DNA from: Eutypa lata
Lineage: Eukaryota; Ascomycota; Sordariomycetes; Xylariales; Diatrypaceae
Length of the DNA: 64,000 bases
Assembly (NCBI GenBank): GCA_022661535.1
Contig: JAKULF010000007.1
Span: 3,658,001-3,722,000 of the forward strand
Direction of reading: 5' to 3'
The notes under the pieces were generated by a model. That model had not been told where the DNA came from. It made no database searches and worked only from the letters and a program-made list of their open reading frames with translations. Of this stretch, positions 35,314 through 47,888 are shown in pieces (position 1 is the stretch's first letter; the number at the start of each line of letters is the position of its first letter). The position numbers and the translations under genes were made by a program.

Positions 35314-36877
35314 ATGATGATGGGGTCAAATCCTCTGCGACTTGCGCTGGCCGCAGTCGTAGGTAAGTCAAACCATATTGGTGGCACCTGTGTACTTTTA
35401 TATAATGCTGCCATATACGTGACGGAAGGATTACCTCTAGGACGCAGCTAACAATACTCTCAGCAACGGTCTGCATAAGTCCCTCTTGTGCCCAAGATAC
35501 CGACACAAAAACGGAGGAAACAGCAGCCTCGGTATTCTTCTCCCCCACGCTGGATTTCGCCTTCGCCCTCAATGTCCCAAACGATACAACCGAAGACCTC
35601 TACTTCACTCTTCAGATGCCCAACGGCATAACCTGGGGCGCCGTCGGGCTAGGTTCAGACACGATGGCGGGGGCGCTGATGCTCATGGCCTACTCGTCAT
35701 CTTCGGGACAAAACGTCACCATGTCGCCACGGCTTTCAGACGGCCACACCGAACCGGTCTACACGTCGGACATCCAGGTCGAGGCGCTGCCTGGGACAGG
35801 GCTCGTGAACGAGACGACCTACGTCTACAATGGCCGATGCGCGAACTGCCGCTCGTGGCCGAACGGCAAGATTGACGTCAAAAGCAAGACCCAGGACATG
35901 CTATACGCCACGGGAGATAATGGCGACGTCAGAAGCGATGATGTTCAGTATTCCTTGCCGATGCATTTCAACTATGGCAGTTTCACTGCGGACATGGTAC
36001 ACGCGACGGGCTCGGGCGGCGTTCCAGAAATCGTTCCATCGGATGAGCCTCAGTTGGTCGCCACCGTCCAGGGCGAGTCGACAGAAGGACATACCGACAA
36101 GGTCGCCATGGCGCATGCCTTGATTATGGTCTTTTGTTTCATCGGGTTGTTTCCCTTCGGTACTCTGATTCTCCGACTGGGCAACTGGGTCCGCTGGCAT
36201 GGTATCAACCAGGGCATCGCGCTGGTATTCGTCGTGCTTGGGTTCGGAACCGGAGTTTTTATCAGCAAGAATTACAATAGGGTGAGTCTCGAGAGCAGCG
36301 ACGAAGGTACCGCAAGTAAATGAGCTAACGCAGCTTTTTATCGCAGTCCAAAAACTACAACTCGGCACATCAGGTTATCGGCATCTTGGTATTCGCCTTT
36401 GTCATCATCCAGTTTGGCCTTGGTTTCATGCATCATCGGGTCTTCAAGAAGACGCAGAAACCAACAAAGATGGCACCGATCCACGTCTGGTTAGGTCGTC
36501 TTATCATTCTTTTGGGAGTTATCAATGGGTTCTTGTTAGTATCCCCTATCATGAACTGGATATATTCATGCTAGTTTTGTTTGATTAACTTGCATTACAG
36601 GGGCTTTACTTTGGGTCAAAAACCGAAGTATAATTACGTTCTATTGGGCCTGGTATTATTCGTCTTTCCCGCCATTCTAATCATACTCATGACCAAGAAA
36701 TTCCTAAGCCAGAGATGGAAGAAGAACGATAAGGTTGTGAATGGTTATAATATGGAGCCTTGGCACCAGGGAACAACTGAGCAGCAAAGCGGGCCTACTG
36801 TAGGCACACATACTGTCGGACCATACCCCCCAAGGGCAGACTTAGGGCCCCCGCAAAGTGCAAGGCAGTACGTGTAA
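35314..36877 (+). CDS. Secreted DOMON-cytochrome b561 membrane protein
   Basis: Predicted transmembrane electron carrier: an extracellular cellobiose-dehydrogenase-type heme (DOMON) domain joined to a cytochrome b561 core that could pass electrons out of the cell, for example to iron. Exons 35314-35362, 35464-36281, 36347-36534 and 36601-36877; introns 101, 65 and 66 nt; 443 residues. Three Met codons open the frame, followed by a signal peptide ending near S-C-A-Q (about residue 27). The DOMON domain covers about 35-200, then a linker and b561 helices with paired histidines (M-A-H-A; R-W-H-G; A-H-Q; M-H-H; H-V-W). A Pro/Gly-rich cytosolic tail follows the last helix. Redox partner and substrate are unknown; such proteins are annotated as iron-reductase domain proteins. 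Confidence 0.88.
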
Positions 36878-37525
36878 TGGATACGAGATTTTGGGTTCGA
36901 ACAGGCGTTTTCCGTTTATTGTATTTGATGGATTTGATGAATAGTTAGGGTGGACTTGTTAAGCAGTCCCGCATTCGTAACATAAAATCATGACAAGACG
37001 CCTTGGTCATTATTCGTCGTTGCGCAAAAGCTATGATCAGAAATTGGACCTTCTGGTTAGCAGAGCTTGGATTATAAAAGGGCTTGAGCCATCAAATAGT
37101 TATAGTCGATCAAATTAAGTCAAGTGAAATGATTGGCACGGAATTATTGACATATTTGTCTTATTGAGGCGGTGGTTGGACACCGTATATTCATTTTCGT
37201 CCAAGTCGAAGCTTAGAAGAAGCGCCTTTTCATATTGCATCTCAGTATCTTATTCCGCTGAAAGAGACTCTCATGCAAATGTTTTACTTTCAAAATCTTT
37301 GAAGTCCTTGACCGACTGCGAATATCTAATATAGGCGTCAGACGCATTTGGATATAGCGGGAAAGGGGCCGTGAGAGGAGAGAAATAGAGCGGGGCTCTA
37401 TCGGTGACAAGGTGACAGTGCAAAGGGGCAGGGGGCCGAAAAGAGCAAGGTCCGTAAAGTGAGCGTGGACTTCAAACAGCTCACGACGTGCACCAATCAC
37501 ACACTGCTTACTTCTTTTTTTTACC
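36878..37525. other. Intergenic region
   Basis: This is the 3' flank of the DOMON gene and the promoter of the HET gene. The minus-strand frame across 37213-37707 is mainly a shadow of the HET coding start. A poly-T run directly precedes the HET start codon. Confidence 0.5.
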
Positions 37526-39316
37526 ATGCGGCTTTTGAACGCCCACACATCGGTAATCAGCGACCACAATGGAGATATTCCGCCGTACGCCATTCTCTCG
37601 CACACTTGGGGCGACGAGGAGGTGTCATATACCGATTTCATTGAAGGAAAGGCATCCTCGTTGAAGGGATATACTAAGATCCAAGGATGTTGCAAGCAAG
37701 CTATCACCGATGGACTTGAGTTTGTGGTAAGCTGAGCAGCCCATCTGTAGTAATCCTTGACTTACTAACCCTAATAGTGGATTGATACATGTTGCATTGA
37801 CAAGCAAAGCTCCTCGGAACTCTCCGAAGCGATCAACTCCATGTTCAACTGGTATCGCGACGCTGCGATCTGCTACGCTTATCTTGAGGATGTCCACAGC
37901 GCTGTGGAAGCCGAAACGGTCAGCCCGGTGTCGGCAGCCTTTCGGGACAGCCGGTGGTTCACGAGAGGTTGGACGCTGCAGGAGCTGCTAGCCCCTTCGA
38001 TTGTCGTCTTCTATTCGTGCGACTGGGTCGAGATTGGCACACGTGATAGGCTGAAAGACTCTATAGCTTCTATCACAAAGATCAGTCGCGATTTCTTCAT
38101 GTACGGAAGCCTGAGCAACTTCAGCATCGCACAGAAGATGTCATGGGCATGTCGGCGGGAGACGACGAGGATCGAAGACGAGGCTTACTGTCTGCTTGGG
38201 TTGTTCGGGGTGAACATGCCGCTACTCTATGGTGAGGGCAAGCGGGCCTTTTTCCGGCTACAGGAGGCTATCATGAACGACTCCGATGATCAGTCCATCT
38301 TTGCATGGAGCACGGAGGAGCCCGAAGACCAGAATGATCCCTTGTATAGCAAGTTCTCACGGAATTTACCAGACGGAACTAGCGGGGGCCTGTTAGCAAC
38401 CTCACCCACGCAGTTTTGGAAGTCGAGCCTCATCGTGAGGTGCCAGCATGACAAAGACAACCAGCCCTACTCAGTTACCAACAAAGGGATCCAAATTCGG
38501 CTGCCGATTCTAGATCCCGAGACTGGGTATAGCATGCCCTTTGTGCCCTTCCAGGGTACGAAGTACCAAGGCTCGGCCGGTGTTCAACTCACGTTATCGC
38601 CCACGGGGAGTCTCGCCGTCCTGAACTGTCAAGTCTCGAGAGAAAAGGGCTCAAAGGTCGCGTTAGTCATCGAAAAGAACGGCACATCCGAGACCTACGT
38701 ACGGACAAATCACATTCTCGGATGGATTCCATTATCGGAGGCGGAGATCAAGGAGAAAGCCCAGAGGAGAAGCGTTCTCATCCAGACACATAACTTGGCC
38801 TCAGACGGCCTCCTCTGGTCCAATGAGAAGCGAGGCAGACTGGTGCTCATGCAGCCGCTTCCATCGGCGGTTTCTTCTTTCGGTCTGAAGAAGGTGGTGA
38901 CGGAGACGAAGTGGCGGTCCCAGGAGAACGGCGGCTTTTCGTTCCGCCTACGGAACTCTTGGAAGAAGAACAAAGTCGCTCTCGTCTACGAGCAGCCGCA
39001 CGAGCTCGAGACGTTCCTCCTCGTCTTCGAGGCTAAAGGGACTCGGGGAGATGAAACCGCTGTCGTCGTTCGCCTTGTCCCGAATCTCAAGGACCCGAGT
39101 AGTGGGGAAATACGAAAACATCTTGGCAATGATGAGTGTATACCAGCAGACGAGCACACTCAGGGCAAAGTGATTAATACACCTGAAGGCAGTCTAAGTC
39201 TACATGTCTACGTTAAGGAGGCGCCGCACGCTTCGTTAGTGAACATTTCGACACATGCTCCCGAGCCACCTACAGCCCAGAACGCTAGAAAGGCAACCGA
39301 GGTGTCTACAACATAA
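37526..39316 (+). CDS. HET-domain (heterokaryon incompatibility) protein
   Basis: Fungal HET-domain protein, a family in which allelic differences can trigger cell death after hyphal fusion. Exons 37526-37726 and 37778-39316 (51-nt intron, GTAAGC donor, AATAG acceptor), 579 residues. The HET domain occupies about residues 20-160 with the three usual blocks: A-I-L-S-H-T-W-G, then W-I-D-T-C-C-I-D-K, then S-R-W-F-T-R-G-W-T-L-Q-E-L-L-A-P. Immediately after come the family's R-R-E-T-T-R-x-E-D-x-A-Y-C-L-L-G-L-F and Y-G-E-G-K-R-A-F-x-R-L-Q-E segments. The C-terminal 300 residues carry no repeat type I recognise. The frame is intact. Whether it works in incompatibility is unknown; most HET genes have not been tested. 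Confidence 0.92.
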
Positions 39317-40518
39317 ATAATGTCTATATTGATGATATATGGGAGGGACGAGGGATAAGGGTTAACCGATTACTGTATCTTTTTCCAATTAGCAAGCCTA
39401 GCATCTACTTATAGCCTATACATAAAAAACAGACGAATTTGAAGCCATTTTTGGTCACTTACTGTAGTTGTTGCTTTTATCTTCTATCCAAGAAACAAGC
39501 CTCTCATATCTCTATAGAGAGTATAATTTATTGATTACTATGTGAATGGTACCTACTGACGAACGTATTCCGTCGCGCCTTTGGCGAAGGGAGCTAGCTA
39601 GTCCAAATTGCTCAGGCAATCCGGGAGAATTAAAAGGCCGGCAATTCCTCCAGTCCCTGTATACCACTTGACTACAAACACGGTATATATAATTGTAAAT
39701 AAGATTTCAAGTTTCTAACAATACAAGAAAAGCGTTGGAGTTGTAGTGGGCTAGCATATCATGACGTGATGCGTAGTCTTTTGGGTGAAGAAGCAATTAT
39801 TCGTCTGATGTTGATCGTGGAAGTTTCTTGGTTTGAATCCTTGGTTGGGTAATAACTTTTCTTTCTCTCTTCGCTTTATTATTCTATTTTCCCTTTATGT
39901 TTCATTTTCCCTTTTAACTCCCCTTCCACACCCTAGTGGGGGGCTAAGGTAGGCAGAAGTCTAAGTATATATCCAGCTTAGCTGAAGGACCTTGATGGAC
40001 ACCTTGCTGGCCAAGTTCCCTCTTCGAACCCACACAGCCAATCACATCAAGTATTATAATCAAAACTTGGTCGGTTTAGAGTCTTATTCTAAACATGGCA
40101 TGTAAATCATAGGTCCGCTTCGTCTTGTGTCCCTGCATTAGCCTGGGTAACTGTGGGTGTCGACAGAGCCGCATCCAACGTATAAGGACGTGAGGGGGCC
40201 CACGTTCAACAACATCCTTGATGTCTCCCGACTTTTATATATATATATATGCCTTGAGAGAAACCGTAGTTTCCTTCTTACCCTATTATACCTGAGTACA
40301 AATATTTACTTATGTTTACAAACCGATCACACATGACTGACTACGTGCAACACTGGAGCCAACTCATTACCAAGCTTTTATATTATTTCGTTTGATTGTG
40401 CTAATATGAATACTCCCATATTCTAATATCCGATCCACCACTTCCTGCTGCAGGCCCGAAATAGCAGAGATATAAATGCTCCCAGTTCCCTAGCATTGAC
40501 CGTGTTGCGCGGGAAATT
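39317..40518. other. Intergenic region with one tRNA-like element
   Basis: No gene. A possible tRNA-derived element lies near 39770-39855 (listed separately) and a TA dinucleotide run at about 40236-40250. Confidence 0.5.
39770..39855 (+). repeat. Possible degenerate tRNA-like element
   Basis: GCGTAGTCTTTTGGGTGA resembles a Pol III A box in D-arm context, and GGTTTGAATCC about 50 bases on resembles a B box with one C-to-T change. T-rich sequence follows. Arms do not pair well, so this is not a working tRNA; it could be a tRNA pseudogene or SINE. Confidence 0.3.
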
Positions 40519-41064
40519 CTACTCCGGCATGTGGGTGAAGGGCTTGGCGAGGTGCTCCTGGCAGAAGGGGAGCTTGCCGGCGGTCCAGATCTCGGTATCC
40601 TACACAAACGGACAAACGCACAGGTGTCAGCCTCTACTCTGAGTATACATTACATCGCTCCATCTACATTGCACGACTCCGCCGAGAATGCAAACGAAGG
40701 ATCAGGGTAAGGGTTAGCCAGGGCTCTGGTCACTTACGGGCTTCAGGTTCTTCTTGTCCTCGAGGCTGAGGGTACCGCCCTTGAGGGCGATGATCGGCGG
40801 GGCCGCATCGGGGTCGTGGGCGATGGGGGAGCCGCACTCGGGGCAGAAGATGCGGTGCACGGCGTTGCCGGAGGTGCCCTTGCCGGCAAAGGACTTGGTG
40901 GTTCCCGTGATGGTCAGCTTGTCCTTGGGGACCACGACGACGAGCGAGTACGTCGAACCCGATTGGCGCTGGCAGTCGTCGCAGTGGTCGTACCCGACGA
41001 TGATAGGCTCGGCGTCGACCGTGTACTTGACGGCGCCGCAGAGGCAGTGACCGGATAGACCCAT
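40519..41064 (-). CDS. GFA-domain zinc protein
   Basis: Small protein of the glutathione-dependent formaldehyde-activating (GFA/CENP-V) family, 135 residues. Exons in transcript order: 41064-40738 and 40599-40519 (138-nt intron, GTAAGT donor, GTGTAG acceptor). Six cysteines expected for the two zinc sites are present: C7 and C9 (C-L-C-G), C28 and C31 (C-D-D-C), C74 and C77 (C-P-E-C-G). The second exon encodes only 26 residues but includes the family's W-x-x-x-x-x-P-F tail pattern. Members rarely act in formaldehyde metabolism itself, so the reaction here is unassigned. The first ATG in suitable context is used; the frame is open about 30 codons upstream without a convincing earlier ATG. The nearest genes are far away. 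Confidence 0.9.
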
Positions 41065-44000
41065 GGTGGTGGTTGTGGTTGTGATGCTTCTTTTCTCAAT
41101 TGGTCGTTGTTTCAGGTTCAATGGCTCAATTTCGGATTGGAAGTTGTATAACAAGCTGTGTGTTGGAAGGATGGAAAGCTAAAGAGTTTAGGAAAAGAAT
41201 CCCAGGGTGAGATGGAAACTTGGATGATCTTTATAGGTACGTTTCGGTCTCCAAATATTCCCTAACAACCGAAGCAGGGAAATAACTACTTAACAAGCCA
41301 CCACTTGCATGCATAAGATAGCCCGGAAGTAGGGATCATCGAACTGGGAAGAGGCCCTGAGAGCTCCTCCTCAACCAAAAGCTTGGAGCTACTAGAACTA
41401 GATTTCTAATTTACTACTACAGCGTACAATTCAATACGTACGGTCTCCGGATAGCCCCGGATCTTTTCTCCTCCTATTTGCATAGCTACAAGCGGTCTCA
41501 CCCACCACACGGGCTTATCAAGTTATCTCATCCTTACGTGGAAATCCACAAAAAGAAGCAATGTCTGGTCGTTGCATCACACGCCAATCAAACATCTAAC
41601 TCGATTATTTGTTTTGGTTGAAAACCCGTTCACCATATCGTTAATGGCGGGGCTACTTACCGAAAAGCTCTGGTGGGGTAATGACTACTCTTACGTCAGT
41701 CGTTGAGCTGTTTGAGCTCTCTATAGGTGGGAGGTGGGTAATGATTTTATCCCCACTTGAGGAGTTAAGATCCCTCAAACAGCAGAGTAGCAGAGTACTT
41801 AGCTAGTAGGTACGTGAAATACTTGGCAAAGCGGTCTCTCCTTTCTCAAATCATTCATGTTCCCCATCACGGCTGATTATTAAACACGAATGCATTATAT
41901 TCTCAATGTACCGTCGTATGCGTTTCAAGCGTCACAGGGAATCCTACAGTACCATTTAACTGTTAGATTTTACCGATAACCAAAATTTCCCGATTGTGAC
42001 TTAATTATGAGCTTGGATCTGACACCAGCTAAGGTATTTGTCAATGATCCCTGCCGGAGATCCGCTACTTTCTCCGCCCCTGTCTTCCCCTGCCAGCCCT
42101 AGCTTGGCCGCGCCTAGTCTATTTTCCGTACTAATTAAGACGGCTTGCTGACTACCTAGGTACGTATGTCAATTCCAGGGTCCGAAACGGGTGTCGGAAC
42201 CCTCTTCCTGAGTAAGGTATGGAGTCCAAGTATTTGGAATTGTAGATATTCTAATTTTAGGGGTTATCAGAGCTCGTGGGTCACGAGCGGTGAGTTTCTG
42301 TTGTATGTCAGTCTTTTGAGGCGGCATGGTGGTTATTGTGACGGTTTTTGTCATGACTGCCTCCATCACCGCAGGTTTCCGATAGCCCACAAAGACCCAT
42401 GTGTAACGTTAACCCCATAAACTCTGGACAACCTTTCCTGTGCCGGCTACGTTGATCACCAATATGAGCTTGCTACTTACTGTACGTAACCGCCAAGATT
42501 TGATATCAATATTTAATTTTATCTACAAATACTTCGTGGGAACCCAACGACCGAACTCAAATCGCATGTTTAGTCTCACGGTACTGCTTTGAAGGTCGTG
42601 AAGTCACGTTGTACCAACATGAGCTGTCTGTCATACCCATAGGTCCTACCACTGTCCACTTCCATCGGTAATAACATGTAGATCATTTAACAACTAATAT
42701 CACGAGACAGCGAATTGATGATACGGTCAGGGAGTCATTAGAGACATTGATAGTTTTATGAAATAATGATCGATAATGGACATAATAAGACCGTCAATCG
42801 TTTTGATATCTTAATAGAACACAGGCATCATCGTGATAATCTTGGGTAGCCTTACCTAGATAGGGATACAGACAAATTCAGAGACCATTTAAGTGCATTT
42901 AAGTCACCTCGAGTTGTTCACAGTTTGGCGAGTTAACATTACTGGTGACGAATGCAGCTTTATATCACTCAGCTGGAAACCTCGACCGGGCATTATCTCC
43001 ACGTCCAAAGCTCATACTACCGCAACCCCAATTTTACAACCATACTACCTAGTCTTGAGTTGTTTTACAAGGCCCTATACAAATCTAGGGTCGTTTTAGA
43101 ACAGGGTATTCCCTTATCCATGGGAGACTACAGTTAGCACTCCTCTACTTTCAAGCAATACAACTATCACACAGCCCTAATTATCAACATTTGCTTAGGT
43201 TTTCCCTACACGAAAGACATCCTTGAACTTCTATAGCGTACTAGTAAATTATTGCGGTGCTCTATCTGAGTCCGAAGAAATATTTTTAATACCAGATGAA
43301 CTGACATAGCGCGGTGACAGATATCTCTGTCGATAGTTTCTTTAGATGGGTAATTAGAGTTAGGTTCTGTCCCTAAGTCAAACCCGATGAGACCAGGATC
43401 AGCAAGTATAAAGGGGAATATAAGACTGCACAAATGCCAGTTACAATAGTAGGAATGTAGTGTAGCCTAGTTAAAGTCTAGTAAAATATGGCTATGGTAA
43501 TACTAGCAATATCGAACATGGAACACGACCATGTTAATGACTCATCGCGGCGGCGCGCGGGCCTAGGTAGATACTTGCTTACCCTTCCGTGTTCTACTGC
43601 TTCAATGTTGCCATCGCCCATTCTTTAAGTTTCCGCCCATCGTTCTGATAACCCCACGTTTCGTGAAGCTATATTATGTCTTATGCTTATAGGCCCTATC
43701 CCTCACATATCTAGCTTTGTACTTTACATCACTCGCACTCCCACCCCCTTAGCAACGTTATCCTAATTTAGTGTAGCTGTGCCGTGGCTCGCGTTAAGCA
43801 CACCAAACAGCAACTCCAATAGCAACACAAGCGAACAAGTTAGACGCGATTCCACCAGCCGCATCAGCAGGATTAGCCAACATAGTCGACGGGCCTTACT
43901 GATCACTTTGGACTGTCAGCCACGTATTGTACACCTTGTTGTATTGACTCCCGTGACCCTTAATAAAAACGTACTGATGCTGCAGACATAAGAACGATCT

Positions 44001-45642
44001 AGCATTTGGCTCTAGATTTATTGGCAGGTTGGGTAAGATGTCTGGGATATCACTCATTAAAAAATTTAATTACTAAAGCGACATTTGGATGAATTCCTTA
44101 GCAACCATACAAGTATGACACAACTATTCGGAACACATGTCAATGCAAGCACTATCTTCATTGCATAGTATATTACTACATCTTAACATGCTTATTCACT
44201 GCGAGAGGAATATGGTAATAATTACAGCTTCATTTCAATTTCTGGATCTAGCTGTTGATGATTGTCTCGCACCATACAACAATTGGGAGCGCCGCGGCTG
44301 TTCAACTTATTATCTAAGAAGATGCATCACCCGCCCACGTAATCTCGCATATATTTGCTTCGCGTCTTAGCTCAGCGACTTGTCTAGCTATTTTGATCCA
44401 AAAAAGACGTCGCAATTGCCGAAGCAATGTCTCCCTTCTTCAATGGCAGCATTCATTAAATATTCGCTACCTTGACACATGGCCCCTACATTGCATTTAA
44501 CGCTACCCACTGATGATTAAAGGGCCCCCTTTCCCATCTATACGATCCTGGTTCTACCACTATGGCTCCCTCTATCACGGAGGTGCTCAATCCAGATCAT
44601 TGTCCCCAGCTAAAAAGATATGCAAAAGGCGTTCTATCAGAGAGTTAAAGTTAAAAGTTTCTTGCCTAGCTCTACCTCATTGCTAAAGCCATTCCCCAGT
44701 CCGCTTGGGGCATAAGGACTAGAAATAGCTCGCTATACGACATGGATGGCCTAAACCAAGGGGCTTGTGGTGCAACGACTAAAAGAGATCACCACCCTTG
44801 GTCGAGAGGTTACGTCAAGTAGAGTATACATCATCGATCGTAACCGTTATCTACTCCCACTCAGTACAGTCGACAAATTGTATTTTGCAGGAGCAGATAG
44901 TCATATGTGGATACATCAAGCTGACGGGGTTGAACACAGGTCTACTTCCTAGACGATGATGCAATGCCTAGAGCCGGCCATTACTAGGGCAAGGCGTTAG
45001 AGATATATACATCCTTTGATGAAAAGGGTGACAAATTATGATACGCGGTTGTAGCCTGGACCTCAACGACCTAGAGGAGGCGCAAAGGTCGCCTCTAAAA
45101 CATGCAAAAGAATATATAATAAGCTAGAGTCCGAGAGGCATTTTTCGATCCGTAGAAGCCTTATAGGGCGGTAGTACAGGAAAATGGGTACGTAGGCTTG
45201 CTTACATGCATGATTAGCGCGGAATGGCGCACATCGTGCTCCTCCGTATCGAATGTTGTACTGCATTAATGAGGCTGAGTGAAGCGAATGATGTATTGTA
45301 CGTAGGGCATAGTTGTTGGTAGCCAACACCGCTCTCCTTCTAATCCTTCCCCTCATCTAATATTATTACATCCTCCTCGCCCCACTGGTCTAGGTCAGCA
45401 AAGCTAGAAACCAAAAGCGACGCGGCCGCTAGTTTTCAGACGGGATTTAATAGAAAACAACATAGATGCCTTCTTTATTTTCTTTCTTTTAGATGGCTTA
45501 TTCTATTTCTACTTATCGAGCACACACTCCCCTATCCCCTCAGTCTCCTGCCGCTCGTTGCATCTCACCAAACTTACTTTCATAGCTTGCACCACCCCAT
45601 AACTGAGCTCCTCCCCCCCCTTATTACATCGCCCTTCTCAAG
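41065..45642. other. Long gene desert
   Basis: About 4.6 kb in which every reading frame is short and unlike any known family. No tRNA, rRNA or transposon signature was found. The final 200 bases are pyrimidine-rich and probably form the leader of the monooxygenase gene. Confidence 0.5.
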
Positions 45643-47025
45643 ATGACTCTCACGTCCCCTCCGGACCAAGTGGCCATTATTGGCGGAGGTCTCGCCGTAT
45701 GTAATCTGACCAACCTTTAGTCTTTCACAAATTAATGAGCGCCGATCCGCGCAAGTCTACGATACCCCTATACCCCTTGCGTGTAGCTTTGCTGATACTC
45801 CTCATAGGGTCTGACCCTGGCTCTCGCGCTGCACGACTTGAATATACCTTCCACCGTCTATGAGGCTCGCTCCGAAGCCTTTGACCAAGGTGGTGGTATA
45901 ATGCTCTCCCCAAACGCTCTGCGCGTCCTAGACAGTGTCGGCGTTTATAAACGCGTCCGCGACAACTCGTTGCAATTCGACATACTTACCTTCAAGGATG
46001 GCCAAAACCAGACCACGGATGAGTATTACTTTGGTTCAGAGAAGCTCTACGGTTACCAGGCCATCCGTATCATGCGCAAGGAGCTCCTCGATGAAATGAA
46101 GGCCATGTTGCGGGAGCGCCGCATCCCAATCCACTACGACAGTAAACTGACCACGATCACCTCCGACGGTCCAGACCAGGTAGAGTTTGCTTTCGCAAAT
46201 GGCCAGGTCGCATCCGCCTCTCTCGTGATCGGAGCCGATGGCATCCACTCCACTGTGCGCGGGACCTTCTTACCTCAGGTAAAGCCCATGTATGCAGGCT
46301 TCATGGGCATCAACAGCGTCGTGCAAAGATCCCAGCTCCGCATTCCCGACGGCTACAAGCTTCCCGCGACCGTCATGGCGAAACCGGGCGCGTTCCTGCT
46401 CGTCCCGCAGAAGCCGGACGGATCCGAGCTCTTCGTTGGATCTCAGCGGCGATTCGCGGAGCTGGACTCGGCGGGCTGGGAGGCCCTGAGGAAGGATAAG
46501 CAGAAATTGTACGACATGCTGCAGGAGAACAAGGCCGACTGGCCCGATGTGGTGCAGTCGGCCTTGGAGGCGGTACCGGTCGACCGGATGGGGTTTTGGG
46601 CATTCTACGGCATCCCGCCCCTGCCGTCCTGGCTGTCCGAGTCTAAGAGAATCATCCTAGTGGGGGATGCGGCGCACGCAATCCCCCCGACGGCCGGCCA
46701 GGGTGCAAACCAGGCATTCGAAGACGTGCGAGCTCTGGCCACACTCCTCTCTAAGCTCTCGCCAGATGTACCCCTGGACAAGGCGGCCGCGCAGTGGCAG
46801 ACCTACCGCCAGGAGCGCATCAAGAAGGTCCTCGACCTGACCCAGCAGATGAACGCGAAGCGGCTCCCAGAATCGGAGAGGGCCAAGATGCCGCCAGGGG
46901 CTATCTGGGCCGATCAGTCCCTTACGCGCGGAGATGGTGGGGAGCTGCGTTGGTTGTACGATCCGGACCTGGCGCTGGAGGCTGAAAAGTGGGTAGACGA
47001 GATCAAGAAGACTGCTCGGTCATGA
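45643..47025 (+). CDS. FAD-dependent monooxygenase (salicylate hydroxylase-like)
   Basis: Single-component flavin hydroxylase that would add oxygen to an aromatic or polyketide substrate using NAD(P)H. Exons 45643-45696 and 45808-47025 (111-nt intron, GTATGT donor, CATAG acceptor), 423 residues. The intron sits inside the FAD Rossmann motif: exon 1 ends after A-I-I-G-G-G-L-A and exon 2 starts with G-L-T-L-A. A conserved arginine motif (I-R-I-M-R-K-E-L) follows near residue 95, then the NAD(P)H/FAD G-A-D-G motif, and the ribityl-binding G-D-A-A-H-A-I-P-P with D305. No membrane anchor is seen at the end. It stands alone; with no biosynthetic neighbours its pathway cannot be inferred. Confidence 0.88.
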
Positions 47026-47743
47026 GATGAAAAGGAATCACATGTTCGGACTGAAGTCTGGAGATCAGTTGATGTTATAACCTAGGCATGTGTTAAGTAT
47101 TATGGTATGATTATAGCAGGCATTTTCGTATCTCAAAACTCCTAGGCTTGAAGGCTGCTATAGAATCACTTATTTACATTGCCACAGAAATGGCCTGCAG
47201 GTCTTAGAGAATGAATATATTGTCCTTAGATACCAAATCATATATCAGTTCTCGGCGTAGTTGATGTCTATGGTTCGTGACTTCTAGTGACGTGTGCGGG
47301 CACTGGAGTAGCCTTACTACATGTAGTTATAAAATATACCACCTAGAGTTCGTATGTATATATTGGGCGTCTTTGAATCCCTATGGCGGTTCGGTTAGGG
47401 GATGGTTCGCATCTAGAACCTCCACGATAAGATAAGTATATTGTATTTGAGAAAAGAGGGAATAGATGAAATGGCCTCCATGATAGAAGGCCCTACCAAG
47501 ATTATAATTGGTTTGTATATCTTGGGCTAACTACCATGACAGTCACTCCCAGGTATTCGACTTGCCTACCTCTCTCTCAGGTGATATCTACCACCTCCTA
47601 CTACATACACTACATACAACCACCGCCATCACAACAATCCTGACAAAGGGCAAGATGGTATGGTAATTAAAGAGTGTAAAAATATTAAGTTAATAGTTTT
47701 ATGATTATTATTTGTTAAAAAAAGAATACACAATAAAATCAAA

Positions 47744-47888
47744 AAGCTCGGGCCCGATTCGAACCTTGATCCCTTTGACCTGAAGATGAGTCGAACCTCA
47801 TCCCGCCCAGGGCCTCCGTATTGAACCAGACCCTACGAAAACCCGAAGGTTTGTCTAGGCCATACACCACTGAGCCACCAATGATCGA
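47744..47888 (-). repeat. tRNA-like Pol III element (possible SINE)
   Basis: Read on the minus strand: TGGCTCAGTGGT (about 47877-47866) matches the A-box consensus well; two B-box-like strings follow, GGTTCGACTC (about 47797-47788) and GGTTCGAATC (47765-47756); and a run of T, the Pol III stop, comes at about 47745-47741. The spacing is longer than in an ordinary tRNA and the arms do not fold cleanly. A tRNA-derived SINE or a mutated tRNA is the best reading. Confidence 0.45.

Noticed and set aside
40236..40250. TA dinucleotide run as a promoter element
   Set aside because: Too far from any plausible start codon in either direction to assign.
40816..41058. Plus-strand ORF opposite the GFA gene
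   Set aside because: It mirrors the cysteine-motif coding strand and has no features of its own.
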